A DNA stretch of 64,000 nucleotides, from contig JBOFSQ010000065.1 of the NCBI GenBank assembly GCA_051651625.1, forward strand, positions 62,001-126,000, given 5' to 3'. This DNA is from JBOFSQ01 sp051651625 (GTDB taxonomy: Bacteria; Planctomycetota; Planctomycetia; Pirellulales; Thermoguttaceae). Under the pieces are notes generated by a model. That model searched no databases, had not been told where the DNA came from, and worked only from the letters and a program-made list of their open reading frames with translations. This document shows, one piece after another, positions 16,608 through 25,292 of this stretch (position 1 is the stretch's first letter; each line of letters opens with the position of its first letter). Position numbers and translations under genes: made by a program.

Positions 16608-18434
16608 CTCCGGCACACCTTCTTCACCCGTGATTGCTTCGGTGAGTGTTTCTTTTGGCATCGTTTGCGAGAAGAACCTCACTCCGCCACCGCGCAATGA
16701 TGTGTTGTAACCGCCCGCGTGATAACTGCCGAGTCCGTCGGTGGCGTCTGGTTTGAGACGCGGATTCGTCGCTCGCGCGGTCGCTTCTGTGATTGTGCCA
16801 TCGTTGCCAGAAAACGTCATCGGCGAACCAACTTCCACCAGCAACAGCGAGTTTGGTGTGGCGAGTGATGTCGCGCCGTCTTCGCGCCGGATCATTGCGT
16901 ATGTCGTCTCGTCGGCAGCGAGATTGGGATGCGACGGGCAACGAAAATACTTTTCAGAATTCTCACCCAAGTATGGACGAATCGCCTCACGCCAATCGCC
17001 GTCTGGCATTGTACCGTGATCTTTTTCGTAGAGCATGAGAGCAATCGTGAGTTGCTTCAAGTTCATCACGCAAGTGGCGCGGCGTTCTGCTTCGTGGGCT
17101 GCGTTCACGGCGGGGAGAAGAAGTGACTGCAACACCGAACCGACCTGCTCCGAACGCCCGCTGGGCGTGAGCCACTGAAGCGGATTGAAGCTCGGACGCA
17201 GCGACGATGCCCACGTCTCGAACGCCGCGTTGTCACTCGTCCCTTGAGCTACGCCAATCATCTTGTCGTAGCCTTTGTTGAGAGTTTGGCACAACACGTT
17301 TTGGTCGATTGCCATACGCACGAGAGGAGAACTCATCCACGATGGAAAAGAGTCGTGAATCGGTTGCCCACTCATTTGGAATTGGAGACAGGCAAGCCCG
17401 AAGAGTCGCTCTGTTGCGAATGCTTCGGCGCAGGTTTGGAGCGGCGGGAGTGCGGCGAGTTCGCTGCGGAGTCGTTCCAACTGTTCGCGGCTCGGCGGGG
17501 ACGCAGGATTTCCAGCGATGTCGATGGAAGCTCCCACACCTTCGATGGCAAGACCTACGAGCCACGAGACGAGCGTAGAGTGTCTTCCCGTATACCGCCC
17601 AAGACGATAGATGGTGATGATGTCGTCGATGGCACCGTCGATGTCACCAGTTCCGATGCGATAGGTCGCTCGCCCTTGACCAGCTCTCGCAAAGTCGCGG
17701 AGGCGTTGGATGTCTGGCAAAATTGACAACACCATCGGATTCCACGGTTCGTTCTTGTTTTCGCGTAGATACGGCACACAAAAATACGGCTTGCGTACCG
17801 CTTCGGCGAGCAGGTCAAGCCCCGCCGTGTTCTGCTCCAGCCACTCCGGCGGAATAGGAAAGTCTTCGCGGCTCCAGTACGTTATCCACGGTTTGTCGCG
17901 TTGCCAGTAGGCATCGCGGCGCGCGGCGAGTTCTTTGTGGGCATCGGACGATTCGTCGAGTTCTTTGAGTTGTCGCGTGAAAAAAGTATCAGGCGAGATG
18001 AGCGAGAGCGTTGGCGCGACGTTTGGATCGAGTCCAAGTTTTGCGTAGATTTGCGGACGCCGCCACGCGAGTTCTTTTTCGTTGTCCTCATTGTAAGCGT
18101 CGCCAGCACCGATGCTGCGAACGATTACGCGATAACCGTTGTCATCGGTTTTCATTTCGGCGGGATAGCTCATCTCTTCAAACGCGCGGAAGTAGTCGAT
18201 TTGTTTTCCGTCGGCGGTGAGCGGACCGAGAACATAAGTCGTCTCTTTCGAGATACGCAGCGGCGGCGCGTAGAGGCAGAAGTACCAAACCGGCACGGCG
18301 AGAATGAGCAGTCCAATCGCACCGCGCGTGAGACAACAATACAGACAGCCGAAACAACCGCGTCGCGGTTTCTGTTCGGCTACTGCGGACTCGATGATTT
18401 CTTGCGCATTGTTTACGTTTGATGGCTGTGTCAT
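16584..18434 (-). CDS. Membrane protein with DUF1559-like C-terminal tail
   Basis: A 616-residue protein. A Cys-rich cytoplasmic N-terminus (P-R-R-G-C-F-G-C-L-Y-C-C) precedes one membrane helix (about 35-53). The large extracytoplasmic part is helical. The C-terminal 150 residues resemble the planctomycete DUF1559 family: N-L-K-Q-L-T-I-A-L-x-x-Y-E-K-D-H-G-x-x-P, and a Y-H-A-G-G-Y-N segment where DUF1559 has H-x-G-G-x-N-x-x-F-x-D-G. The DUF1559 N-terminal prepilin-like helix is absent. Function unknown. AAAGGAG lies upstream of ATG 18434. Confidence 0.65.
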   Translation of the reverse strand: MTQPSNVNNAQEIIESAVAEQKPRRGCFGCLYCCLTRGAIGLLILAVPVWYFCLYAPPLRISKETTYVLGPLTADGKQIDYFRAFEEMSYPAEMKTDDNGYRVIVRSIGAGDAYNEDNEKELAWRRPQIYAKLGLDPNVAPTLSLISPDTFFTRQLKELDESSDAHKELAARRDAYWQRDKPWITYWSREDFPIPPEWLEQNTAGLDLLAEAVRKPYFCVPYLRENKNEPWNPMVLSILPDIQRLRDFARAGQGRATYRIGTGDIDGAIDDIITIYRLGRYTGRHSTLVSWLVGLAIEGVGASIDIAGNPASPPSREQLERLRSELAALPPLQTCAEAFATERLFGLACLQFQMSGQPIHDSFPSWMSSPLVRMAIDQNVLCQTLNKGYDKMIGVAQGTSDNAAFETWASSLRPSFNPLQWLTPSGRSEQVGSVLQSLLLPAVNAAHEAERRATCVMNLKQLTIALMLYEKDHGTMPDGDWREAIRPYLGENSEKYFRCPSHPNLAADETTYAMIRREDGATSLATPNSLLLVEVGSPMTFSGNDGTITEATARATNPRLKPDATDGLGSYHAGGYNTSLRGGGVRFFSQTMPKETLTEAITGEEGVPESRPNDSE

Positions 18435-18490
18435 TGCGGAATCTCCTTTGTAGTTGTTTGTTTATGGCCACTTGCAGTTTCTTCTCGCAT

Positions 18491-18613
18491 AACAGCCCGA
18501 AACGTAGCGTAGCGATAGCGGAGCGTAGTGAGGGAAGCGAAGACTTTGCGTCTACAACACTGACGTTATCGCTGTCACTTCCCTCACTTCGCTCCGCTAC
18601 GTTTCGGGCTGTT
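18491..18613. repeat. Long inverted repeat (hairpin) between minus-strand genes
   Basis: AACAGCCCGAAACGTAGCG at 18491 is inverted at 18595-18613. Both arms continue through GGAGCG and AGTGAGGGAAG, giving about 40-bp imperfect arms with a loop of about 40 nt. It lies after the putative anti-sigma gene and before the DUF1559-like gene, consistent with a terminator or a mobile palindrome. Confidence 0.7.
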
Positions 18614-18637
18614 GTTGTTGAACAAACCGCGAACCGT

Positions 18638-19063
18638 TTACGGAATTTGCAATTCGCGGTCAAGACCGATGCGGTAGGCGGGCGGTGTAAATGGCGTTGT
18701 GAAAGGAGCCGCTGGGCGCATCGCCAGCAAGAATCCACTCCCAACGCCGATGACCAGTCCGAGGAGCAGTCCCACGATAATTCCGAACAGCGATGCGATG
18801 CGTCGCTCGGATTGGACGTACTCGCGGAGCGATAACGTGATTTGTTGCCGGTCGGTGGTGACGATTGTTTCGATGAGTTTTTCGCCCGACAACGGCGGCA
18901 CCAAATCTTCGGCTTTTTGACAGGCGTGCAAAATGATAGCGGTCTTCGCGGCGTACAACCGCTCCGGCGCGACGTGCGGCGCGAACGACGCCAGCGACGC
19001 TTCCCAAGCCGCAAGTTCCGGCGAAAGGTCACAACGCGATGTTTCGGTGATGGAGGTGTTCAT
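18638..19063 (-). CDS. Putative anti-sigma factor, single-pass membrane protein
   Basis: A 141-residue protein with a cytoplasmic helical N-terminal domain (1-85), one strong membrane helix (about 91-114) and a short Pro-rich periplasmic tail. It lies 15 nt downstream of an ECF sigma gene on the same strand, the standard sigma/anti-sigma layout. I see no HxxxCxxC zinc anti-sigma motif. It was assigned from context and topology; it could be another membrane partner of the sigma factor. Confidence 0.55.
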   Translation of the reverse strand: MNTSITETSRCDLSPELAAWEASLASFAPHVAPERLYAAKTAIILHACQKAEDLVPPLSGEKLIETIVTTDRQQITLSLREYVQSERRIASLFGIIVGLLLGLVIGVGSGFLLAMRPAAPFTTPFTPPAYRIGLDRELQIP

Positions 19064-19078
19064 GATGGTTGCGATGGT

Positions 19079-19570
19079 TCACGCGAGTTTGCGTTTTAGC
19101 AGAGCGAGTGCGTCGGTGTACCGACGAAAGATGGTTGTTTTCGGCGTTTCGGTTAGCATGGCGATTTCGTCGAACGAAAGTCCGCCCCAAATTCGTAGCA
19201 CAACGATTTCGCTTTGTTCTTTCGGGAGCTGTTCTAGTGCGAGCTGCATTTCTTGCGGGTCTTGTGTGGAGTCGTTTGCGGGGAGCCACCAAGTCGCGGA
19301 CTGTTCGCTGCGGGCGGTTTCGTGTCTTTGGCGACGTTCTTTCCGTCGCCACTGCGACACCGCTTCGTTGCGGACGGTGCGATAGAGCCACGCCACCGGA
19401 TACTCTGGCACGCCACGTTTTGAGGCGTGATCGACCAGTTTGAGAAACGCATTTTGCACGACGTCTTCAGCACCATCGAGTCCCCACGTTCGCGCGAAGA
19501 GAACGAGAGGACTGAACCGCGTGTCCACGAGTCGAGCGATTTCGTCGGCAGGAATAAAGCGTTTCGTCAT
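19079..19570 (-). CDS. ECF-type RNA polymerase sigma factor
   Basis: A 163-residue sigma-70 family protein of the extracytoplasmic-function type. Region 2 contains D-V-V-Q-N-A-F-L-K-L and a W-L-Y-R-T-V-R-N motif. Region 4 is L-P-K-E-Q-S-E-I-V-V-L-R with the helix-turn-helix L-S-F-D-E-I-A. It would redirect RNA polymerase to a stress or envelope regulon under control of the downstream membrane protein. The start ATG 19570 gives the usual ECF length. Confidence 0.88.
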   Translation of the reverse strand: MTKRFIPADEIARLVDTRFSPLVLFARTWGLDGAEDVVQNAFLKLVDHASKRGVPEYPVAWLYRTVRNEAVSQWRRKERRQRHETARSEQSATWWLPANDSTQDPQEMQLALEQLPKEQSEIVVLRIWGGLSFDEIAMLTETPKTTIFRRYTDALALLKRKLA

Positions 19571-20120
19571 GCGTGGTCACCCCATACCAACTAGACGCTG
19601 CCCACCGCGAGAGATTCCAAGTTTTTTGGAATTTTTAGAAAGTTTAGAAGGTATGGCAGACGCGATTGGAAAAACGCCCAGCGTTCCCCAATCGCCCCAC
19701 TACGCCCGGAGGGATTCGACGCACCATTCGAAATCGCCAGAAAATACCGTGTTTTGTGACATTGACGAAAAGCCTTACGCAAAACCCTACCCAAATTTCG
19801 CCAGCGATGGTGATCCATCCGATTCGCAATCGTCGCCAAAGGAACTACCCGCTTGGCGGAATGATACCATACCCGCCCACAATGCACAGGCCCCGCCCCA
19901 CAGTTGCAAACAGTGACAGACGAAAAAGACACCTGCTATGAATGAACCTCGTCTGCACCACAATAGGTCGTGAACTCCGCTTGTCAAAACAGTTTCATGC
20001 ACTCATACAAAAAAGGTCATGTTCGTAACTTGATGCGTTAGCCATGGGGGGGGGTGACAAGTCGTTTTATTCAAGGAAAATGGTCATGTCTAGCCTCTAA
20101 CCTCTATCCTCACATATACC
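19571..20120. other. 550-bp divergent intergenic region
   Basis: No convincing gene in either strand; the ORFs present lack family resemblance. A weak AT-rich hairpin TTCCAA/TTGGAA followed by five T lies at about 19616-19637. A run of nine G lies near 20046-20054. The region must carry promoters for the sigma operon and for the UDP-sugar pyrophosphorylase, but I cannot place them. Confidence 0.5.
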
Positions 20121-21641
20121 ATGCCTCCCACGCCGAAACCAGCCAACAAAAAAGGACTCAACGTCCCGATTCACGTTCAGCGTTTTCGTGCGCTCAAAGA
20201 GCTTACGGAGGCGTCGGGGAACGGCCATCTTCTCGCATTCTGGGATCAGATCACGCTCGAAGGACAGCGGCGTTTGGAGTCGCAAATTCGTGAACTCGAC
20301 TTTGCGCAACTTCGTCATCTGTTTGAACGTCGCAACGATCCGATCCCGATTTTGTCGCAGGCTTCGCGTGCGCAAGACCCGCCAGCGTATCGGTTTTCGA
20401 CGGTAGACCACAACACATGTCCGCCGCCGACCGCACCGCGTCCGATCTCTCCGCGCGATGCTAAAGCTCTCGGTGAAGACGCGCTTCGCAAAGGAAAACT
20501 CGGCGTCATTCTCGTTGCGGGCGGACAAGGGACGCGGCTCGGTTTCGACCACCCCAAAGGGATGTTTCCGATAGGGCCGGTCTCGCAGCACACGCTCTTT
20601 CAGATACACTTTGAAAAGGTGCTGGCTATGTCGCAGCTCTACGGAGTGTCGATCCCGCTCTGTTTGATGACGAGCGTCGCTACGCACGAAGAGACGATTG
20701 CGTTTCTGAAACAGAATCGGTTTTTTGGGCTAGACGAGCAAAACGTCTTCATCTTTCGTCAAGGAACGATGCCCGCACTCGATATGGAGACTGGCCGCGT
20801 TTACCTTGAGAGCAAAGACTCGATTGCGCTCAGCCCCGACGGTCACGGCGGGATGCTCAAAGCGATTGCCACTCGCCCGCACGAGAAGATAATGTCGGTG
20901 CTTGAGGCGGTGATGGGACGCGGCGTCGAACACCTCTTTTACTTTCAAGTCGATAATCCGCTTGTGCAGATTGGGTCGCCGGAGTTTTTCGGTTATCACC
21001 TCCACGCGGAGTCGGAGTTAACTTCGCAAGTTATCAGAAAACGTTTTCCGACCGACCGCGTTGGGAACGTCGTCAGCATTGACGGTCGTCTTCACGTCCT
21101 TGAGTACAGCGACATCCCCGACGAAGTTGCGCACCGAACGAAGCCCGATGGTTCGCTCAATATCTGGGCTGGGAGCATTGCTGTTCACATTTTTTCTACC
21201 GCGTTTTTGAATCGAATGGCGGCTAAAGTCTTGGCGTCGCCGTCGAGTTCGGTGTTACCGTTTCATACCGCGCGAAAGAAGGTTGCATACATCAATCCCG
21301 AACGTGGAACGTTAGTCAGACCGATTGAACCGAACGCTGTGAAGTTTGAGAGGTTCATCTTCGACTTGCTTCCTGAAGCGGCAAACGCTGTTGTCGTCGA
21401 GGTCGATACGGCGAATCACTACGCACCGCTCAAGAATCCGAGCGGTTCGCTCGCCGACTCACCGGAACTCGTGCAGATGCGGCTCTCGGATATGTACACG
21501 TCTTGGCTCCGCGCGGCGAGCGTCGTTGTCGATAGCGACTCGCTTTACGAAATCTCGCCGCTCTACGCTCTCACACCAGAACTACTCGCCAGCAAAATCG
21601 CAGCAAGAACTGTGCTCGATAGGAGCACGTTCTTGCAATAA
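20121..21641 (+). CDS. UDP-N-acetylglucosamine/UDP-glucose pyrophosphorylase (UDPGP family)
   Basis: A 506-residue member of the eukaryote-like UDPGP/AGX family. The nucleotide-binding signature L-V-A-G-G-Q-G-T-R-L-G (about 130-140) is followed by the H-P-K-G-M-F segment, and sugar-binding residues lie in F-Y-F-Q-V-D-N-P-L. It activates a sugar-1-phosphate with UTP for envelope glycan synthesis. Most bacteria use GlmU instead, but AGX-type enzymes are frequent in Planctomycetota. Specificity between GlcNAc, GalNAc and Glc cannot be decided by eye. It stands alone after a long intergenic gap. Confidence 0.85.
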   Translation: MPPTPKPANKKGLNVPIHVQRFRALKELTEASGNGHLLAFWDQITLEGQRRLESQIRELDFAQLRHLFERRNDPIPILSQASRAQDPPAYRFSTVDHNTCPPPTAPRPISPRDAKALGEDALRKGKLGVILVAGGQGTRLGFDHPKGMFPIGPVSQHTLFQIHFEKVLAMSQLYGVSIPLCLMTSVATHEETIAFLKQNRFFGLDEQNVFIFRQGTMPALDMETGRVYLESKDSIALSPDGHGGMLKAIATRPHEKIMSVLEAVMGRGVEHLFYFQVDNPLVQIGSPEFFGYHLHAESELTSQVIRKRFPTDRVGNVVSIDGRLHVLEYSDIPDEVAHRTKPDGSLNIWAGSIAVHIFSTAFLNRMAAKVLASPSSSVLPFHTARKKVAYINPERGTLVRPIEPNAVKFERFIFDLLPEAANAVVVEVDTANHYAPLKNPSGSLADSPELVQMRLSDMYTSWLRAASVVVDSDSLYEISPLYALTPELLASKIAARTVLDRSTFLQ

Positions 21642-21649
21642 CCAACAAT

Positions 21650-21680
21650 CAGAACGCGAAGCGTAAGCGAGTGCCGAATC
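21650..21680 (+). repeat. Repeat E2
   Basis: A copy of GAAGCGTAAGCGAGTGCC just after the pyrophosphorylase gene, here with AACGC in place of AACAC. Confidence 0.7.
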
Positions 21681-21709
21681 GCGTCCATACAGTTCATTGG
21701 AGCACTTTC

Positions 21710-22582
21710 ATGAAAACTATCACCATTTTGCTAACGTCGTTTGTGTGCGCTATCGCGTTTGCAGCCGACACGCCGAAGTCGCGGCCCGACGCCGACATTC
21801 TCGTCACCGGTTCGGGGCGTGTCATGATTATGGACCGCGATTTTAATGTCGTTTGGGAGTATCCCGCAGGGAACATCAGCGAAGCGCACCGCCTCCCGAA
21901 CGGCAACATTCTGTTCGCCGACGGTACTGCTACGGAAGTGACGCCCGACAAACGTGTCGTCTTTCGTTACGAGTTTCCGAAGGGAACCGAAGGCACGTTC
22001 ACCGCGACGCGGCTGCCAAACGGGAACACGCTCGTCGGCGAAAATCAAAATGGTCGCGTGATGGAAATCGCCCCCGATGGGAGCGTCGCCTTCACGCTGC
22101 AAACCGAGTTCAAGACGCAAGATGCACACCACCGAATGCGTTACGTTCGCAAACTTGAAAACGGGAACTATCTCGTCTGCCACTCCGGCGATCACCTTGT
22201 ACGCGAGTACACGCCCGAAGGAAAAACTGTTTGGGAGCAGGCCGTCCCGAACATCGCCTTCGCCGCCGAACGACTTCCGAACGGCAACACAGTTATCTCG
22301 TCGCTCTACCAAGTGACCGAGTTCGATCCCAAGGGGAAAATCGTTTGGGAGTTTAATAAGTCCGACTTGCCGGAGCTTGCGATCACGATGATGACCGGAT
22401 TTCACCGTCGCGGTGATGGCCAGTTGGCGATTGGTTGTTACGCGGCGTACCGCGAAGACGGCACCGGTGTCGGGATGTTTGAGATCACGCGCGACAAGAA
22501 ACTGCTCTGGCACTACGCCCGCCCAACCGATGGCCGCAAAATCGACCGCAGCATGATGGGGATTGAAATCCTCGATCAGTAG
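21710..22582 (+). CDS. Secreted beta-propeller protein (arylsulfotransferase/PQQ-like)
   Basis: A 290-residue protein with a Sec signal peptide (1-19, ending A-I-A-F-A-A). The body is built of repeated blades with L-P-N-G-N-x-L/V and W-E-Y/W-E-Q/W-E-F motifs typical of the ASST/PQQ-like propeller fold. Catalytic His and Arg of true arylsulfotransferases are not evident, so it is probably a binding or scaffold propeller. Start 21710 is supported by TGGAG 7 nt upstream and the signal peptide. It is followed by another secreted propeller after repeat B4. Confidence 0.7.
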   Translation: MKTITILLTSFVCAIAFAADTPKSRPDADILVTGSGRVMIMDRDFNVVWEYPAGNISEAHRLPNGNILFADGTATEVTPDKRVVFRYEFPKGTEGTFTATRLPNGNTLVGENQNGRVMEIAPDGSVAFTLQTEFKTQDAHHRMRYVRKLENGNYLVCHSGDHLVREYTPEGKTVWEQAVPNIAFAAERLPNGNTVISSLYQVTEFDPKGKIVWEFNKSDLPELAITMMTGFHRRGDGQLAIGCYAAYREDGTGVGMFEITRDKKLLWHYARPTDGRKIDRSMMGIEILDQ

Positions 22583-22620
22583 AGAACTGGTAATCGTTCA
22601 CGAACGATCCCACGTTCGTC

Positions 22621-22643
22621 ATTCCCGCGTACTCGGCGGGAAT
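22621..22643. repeat. Repeat D2
   Basis: ATTCCCGCGTACTCGGCGGG then AAT: the D palindrome with a slightly longer loop. Confidence 0.75.
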
Positions 22644-22678
22644 CCAGAGAACACGGCACAAACAGACGCGACAGCGTT

Positions 22679-22891
22679 GCCCCAACGGGGCTGCAAGAAC
22701 TTAGCCGTGGGTGAGCGAAGCGAACCCACGGTACGGAGACACAACAATCCAGCAAGCCCCAACGGGGCGAAAGAATTGATGCGGCGAGATTCTTGCGCCC
22801 CGTTGGGGCTTGCGGATTCTATTGGCATCGCGTACCGTGGGTTTGCGGAATACCGCTCACCCACGGCTAAGCTCTTTCGCCCCGATGGGGC
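22679..22891. repeat. Repeat B4: core palindrome without terminal repeats
   Basis: The same double palindrome as B1 (GCCCCAACGGGGC, arm TTAGCCGTGGGTGAGCG, inverse copies), but no GGGTGTAGTAAA ends. It is instead bracketed by D2 and D3 short palindromes. Confidence 0.75.
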
Positions 22892-22921
22892 CACGGATTC
22901 GACTTCACGCCTTCACTTTAG

Positions 22922-22941
22922 ATTCCCGCCTACGCGGGAAT
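22922..22941. repeat. Repeat D3
   Basis: ATTCCCGCCTACGCGGGAAT, perfect inverted arms. Confidence 0.8.
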
Positions 22942-22978
22942 GACTAACTCCACCTGCAAGAAAAGGAAACCAGTCTCG

Positions 22979-24208
22979 ATGAAACGTATTTTGTTCAGCT
23001 CTGTGATGTGTTTGAGTTTGCTATCGTCAACAATTTTTGCGGCGGAGCCGTGGAATCAGTGGCGCGGTGCCGACCACAACGGTCACTCGCCCGACAAGTC
23101 GATTGCAACGTCGTGGCCCGAAGGCGGCCCGAAACTTCTCTGGCAAATCGACACGCTCGGTGCCGGTTACTCGAACGTCTCGTTCTGGGGCGACCAGATT
23201 TTCACGATGGGCGACATCGACGGCAAGAGCCAAGTCGTCGCACTTTCTCGTAAAGATGGCAAGATGCTTTGGAAAACGGTCGTCGGCGGAGCGGGCGGCG
23301 GCAACGGTTTTGCCGGTCCGCGGTGTACACCAGCGACGAACGGAAAACTCGTCTTCGCACTCAACCAATTCGGCGACTTCATCGCCGTTGAAGCCGCGAA
23401 CGGAAAAGAAGTGTGGCGTAAAAACATGGAACGCGACTTCGGCGGAAAGATGATGAGTGGCTGGGGTTACTCCGAGTCGCCGATTTTCATCAGCGACACC
23501 GAACTCGTCTGCATCCCCGGCGGCCAAAACGGGAGCGTGATGTGTCTCGACGCCGCAACCGGAAACGTGAAGTGGCGTTGTACCGAACTCAAAGACGACG
23601 CTGCATACACGTCGGTCGTCCCGATGACTTTCGGCGGTGAACTACAGCTCGTAGTCCTAACGGGGCGTTCGATTGCGGCGGTGTCGCCGGTTGACGGCAA
23701 GCTACTTTGGGCGACCGACTTTCCGGGAAAAGTTGCGGTTTGCAGCGACCCAGTTGCGGTCGGAAACGACATCTTCGCTTCGTGTGCTTACGGTGTTGGC
23801 GCGGTCGGTTATCGTCTCAACGCGAACGACAATGCGATTAACCGAGTCTACGCAAACGCACAGTTTGAAAACCACCACGGCGGGATTGTCGCGGTTGGCG
23901 ACTGTTTTTACTTCACGACAAATCGCAATCTCGTCTGTGTTCGCGCAGCGACGGGCGAAGTTGTTTGGCAAGATCGGTGCGTTGGCAAAGGCTCGGTCAC
24001 TTACGTCGCCGGACATCTCGTCGTGCGTGCGGAAGGTGGCGACGGAGCAGTCGCGCTCGTCGTTGCCACTCCCGACGGCTATCAGGAGAAAGCACGTTTC
24101 AACCAACCCGACCGCAGCGACAAAAACAGTTGGACACACCCGACCGTTCTCGATGGCAAACTGTATCTCCGCGATCAGAATCGGTTGTTTGTTTATGACG
24201 TGAAGTAG
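22979..24208 (+). CDS. Secreted PQQ-binding-like beta-propeller protein
   Basis: A 409-residue protein with a Sec signal peptide (about 1-22). It is a PQQ-like (PF13360-type) propeller common in planctomycetes. It opens with the planctomycete pattern W-N-Q-W-R-G-A-D-H-N-G and contains repeated blades such as A-x-N-G-K-E-V-W-R, A-T-G-N-V-K-W and A-T-G-E-V-V-W. It probably acts outside the inner membrane as a ligand- or protein-binding scaffold, or as a quinoprotein if cofactor residues are present, which I cannot confirm. The stop TAG begins repeat A4 and is preceded by AAG, as at other A copies. Confidence 0.75.
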   Translation: MKRILFSSVMCLSLLSSTIFAAEPWNQWRGADHNGHSPDKSIATSWPEGGPKLLWQIDTLGAGYSNVSFWGDQIFTMGDIDGKSQVVALSRKDGKMLWKTVVGGAGGGNGFAGPRCTPATNGKLVFALNQFGDFIAVEAANGKEVWRKNMERDFGGKMMSGWGYSESPIFISDTELVCIPGGQNGSVMCLDAATGNVKWRCTELKDDAAYTSVVPMTFGGELQLVVLTGRSIAAVSPVDGKLLWATDFPGKVAVCSDPVAVGNDIFASCAYGVGAVGYRLNANDNAINRVYANAQFENHHGGIVAVGDCFYFTTNRNLVCVRAATGEVVWQDRCVGKGSVTYVAGHLVVRAEGGDGAVALVVATPDGYQEKARFNQPDRSDKNSWTHPTVLDGKLYLRDQNRLFVYDVK

Positions 24209-24313
24209 TTCTGGTTCGGCATAGCCGAACCCTCCAGTTATCAACGCCGTGGGCGTTTGGAGGGTTCGGCTATGCCGAACCGCTGTGCGGGTGCAAGTTT
24301 ACGAACAGGTCTA
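24206..24313. repeat. Repeat A4: TAG...CTA palindrome
   Basis: A 108-bp copy, the same length as A2, starting TAGTTCTGGTTCGGC at the stop codon of the propeller gene and ending ACGAACAGGTCTA. Confidence 0.85.
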
Positions 24314-24374
24314 ATCTTCTGAAGGCTCGAACACATAAACACGAAACAATCCTTGAACAGCTACGAGTCCAAAT

Positions 24375-25292
24375 ATGACACACACACATTTTCTCCGGTC
24401 TGGTTTGCGATTGTTGTGCGTAGTTGTTGTGGCGGTTGCAGTCGGTTTTGTCGCGGCTGCCGAGCGCGACGCCGAGACCAACGCCGCCCTTCGGATAACT
24501 TGCCGCGAAGGGAAGAAGACACCACAGACGCTAGAGACGGCGATTATTTCGTTCACGTCGCCCGACAAGACGCAGCGTGTTGACTTCATCGCCGCCGTCC
24601 ATATCGGCGACAAACGGTACTACGAGGAACTCAACCGCCGGTTCAAAGAGTACGATGCCGTCCTCTATGAGCTTGTCGCGGAGGAGGGGACTGTTCTCGA
24701 TCAAGAGTCGCTCCGCGAGCGAAAGGGGAGTTCGCTTCTCGGCTCGTTCCAAGGTACGCTAAGTTCGTCGCTCGGCCTCGAAGGTCAGCTTGAACACATT
24801 GATTACACTGCGAAAAACTTTGTCCACGCCGACTTGCCGCCCGACGAGTTTTTCCGCCTCTTTCAGCAGCGCGGCGACATGACGAAGATGCTGATGCGGG
24901 CGTTTGTTTCTGGGATGAGTGATGAATCGCAGCAAAACGAACTGGCGATGCAAGGGCGTCTCATCGGAGCGTTACTGCTCCGCGACAAGACACTCGCTCT
25001 CAAACGAACATTCTCCAGCATCCTTGTTCAGCAGCTTACAACAGGAATGTGGATACTGGATGGCGGCGGTTCGGCGATCATAACTGACCGGAACGAGGCG
25101 TGCCTCAAGGTGTTGCGACGTGAACTCGACGCTGGAAAACGCCACATCGCCATCTTCTACGGCGGCGGACACTTCGCCGCGATGGCTGATGTACTGTCCA
25201 AAGACTTCGGACTCGTTTACAGCGGGTGCGAGTGGGTAGTTGCGTGGGATATGCGCACCGCGCCAAAACCCGTACCGAAAGACAATCCGTGA
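24375..25292 (+). CDS. TraB/PrgY/GumN-family secreted protein
   Basis: A 305-residue protein with a signal peptide (about 1-28). The TraB/TIKI-like fold is recognisable from an N-terminal H-I-G-D-K-x-Y-Y-E-E-L segment, a Y-E-L-V and a late Y-G-G-G-H-F, the two short His/Gly motifs that place metal ligands in this putative metalloprotease clan. The cellular role is unknown; related eukaryotic TIKI proteins cleave Wnt. Its TGA is overlapped by the GTG of apbE as GTGA, so the two are translationally coupled. Confidence 0.75.
   Translation: MTHTHFLRSGLRLLCVVVVAVAVGFVAAAERDAETNAALRITCREGKKTPQTLETAIISFTSPDKTQRVDFIAAVHIGDKRYYEELNRRFKEYDAVLYELVAEEGTVLDQESLRERKGSSLLGSFQGTLSSSLGLEGQLEHIDYTAKNFVHADLPPDEFFRLFQQRGDMTKMLMRAFVSGMSDESQQNELAMQGRLIGALLLRDKTLALKRTFSSILVQQLTTGMWILDGGGSAIITDRNEACLKVLRRELDAGKRHIAIFYGGGHFAAMADVLSKDFGLVYSGCEWVVAWDMRTAPKPVPKDNP

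Larger units (their letters stand above)
22583..22978. other. Intergenic region of nested repeats
   Basis: Contains D2, the core B4 and D3 in that order; nothing else is recognisable. Confidence 0.65.

Noticed and set aside
19591..19932. 113-residue minus-strand ORF in the 19.6-20.1 kb gap
   Set aside because: No ribosome binding site, no recognisable domain and no operon context; could be real but cannot be supported.
20046..20054. Phase-variable poly-G tract before the UDP-sugar pyrophosphorylase
   Set aside because: The nine-G run is outside any credible frame and about 65 nt from the start, so no on/off switch is evident.
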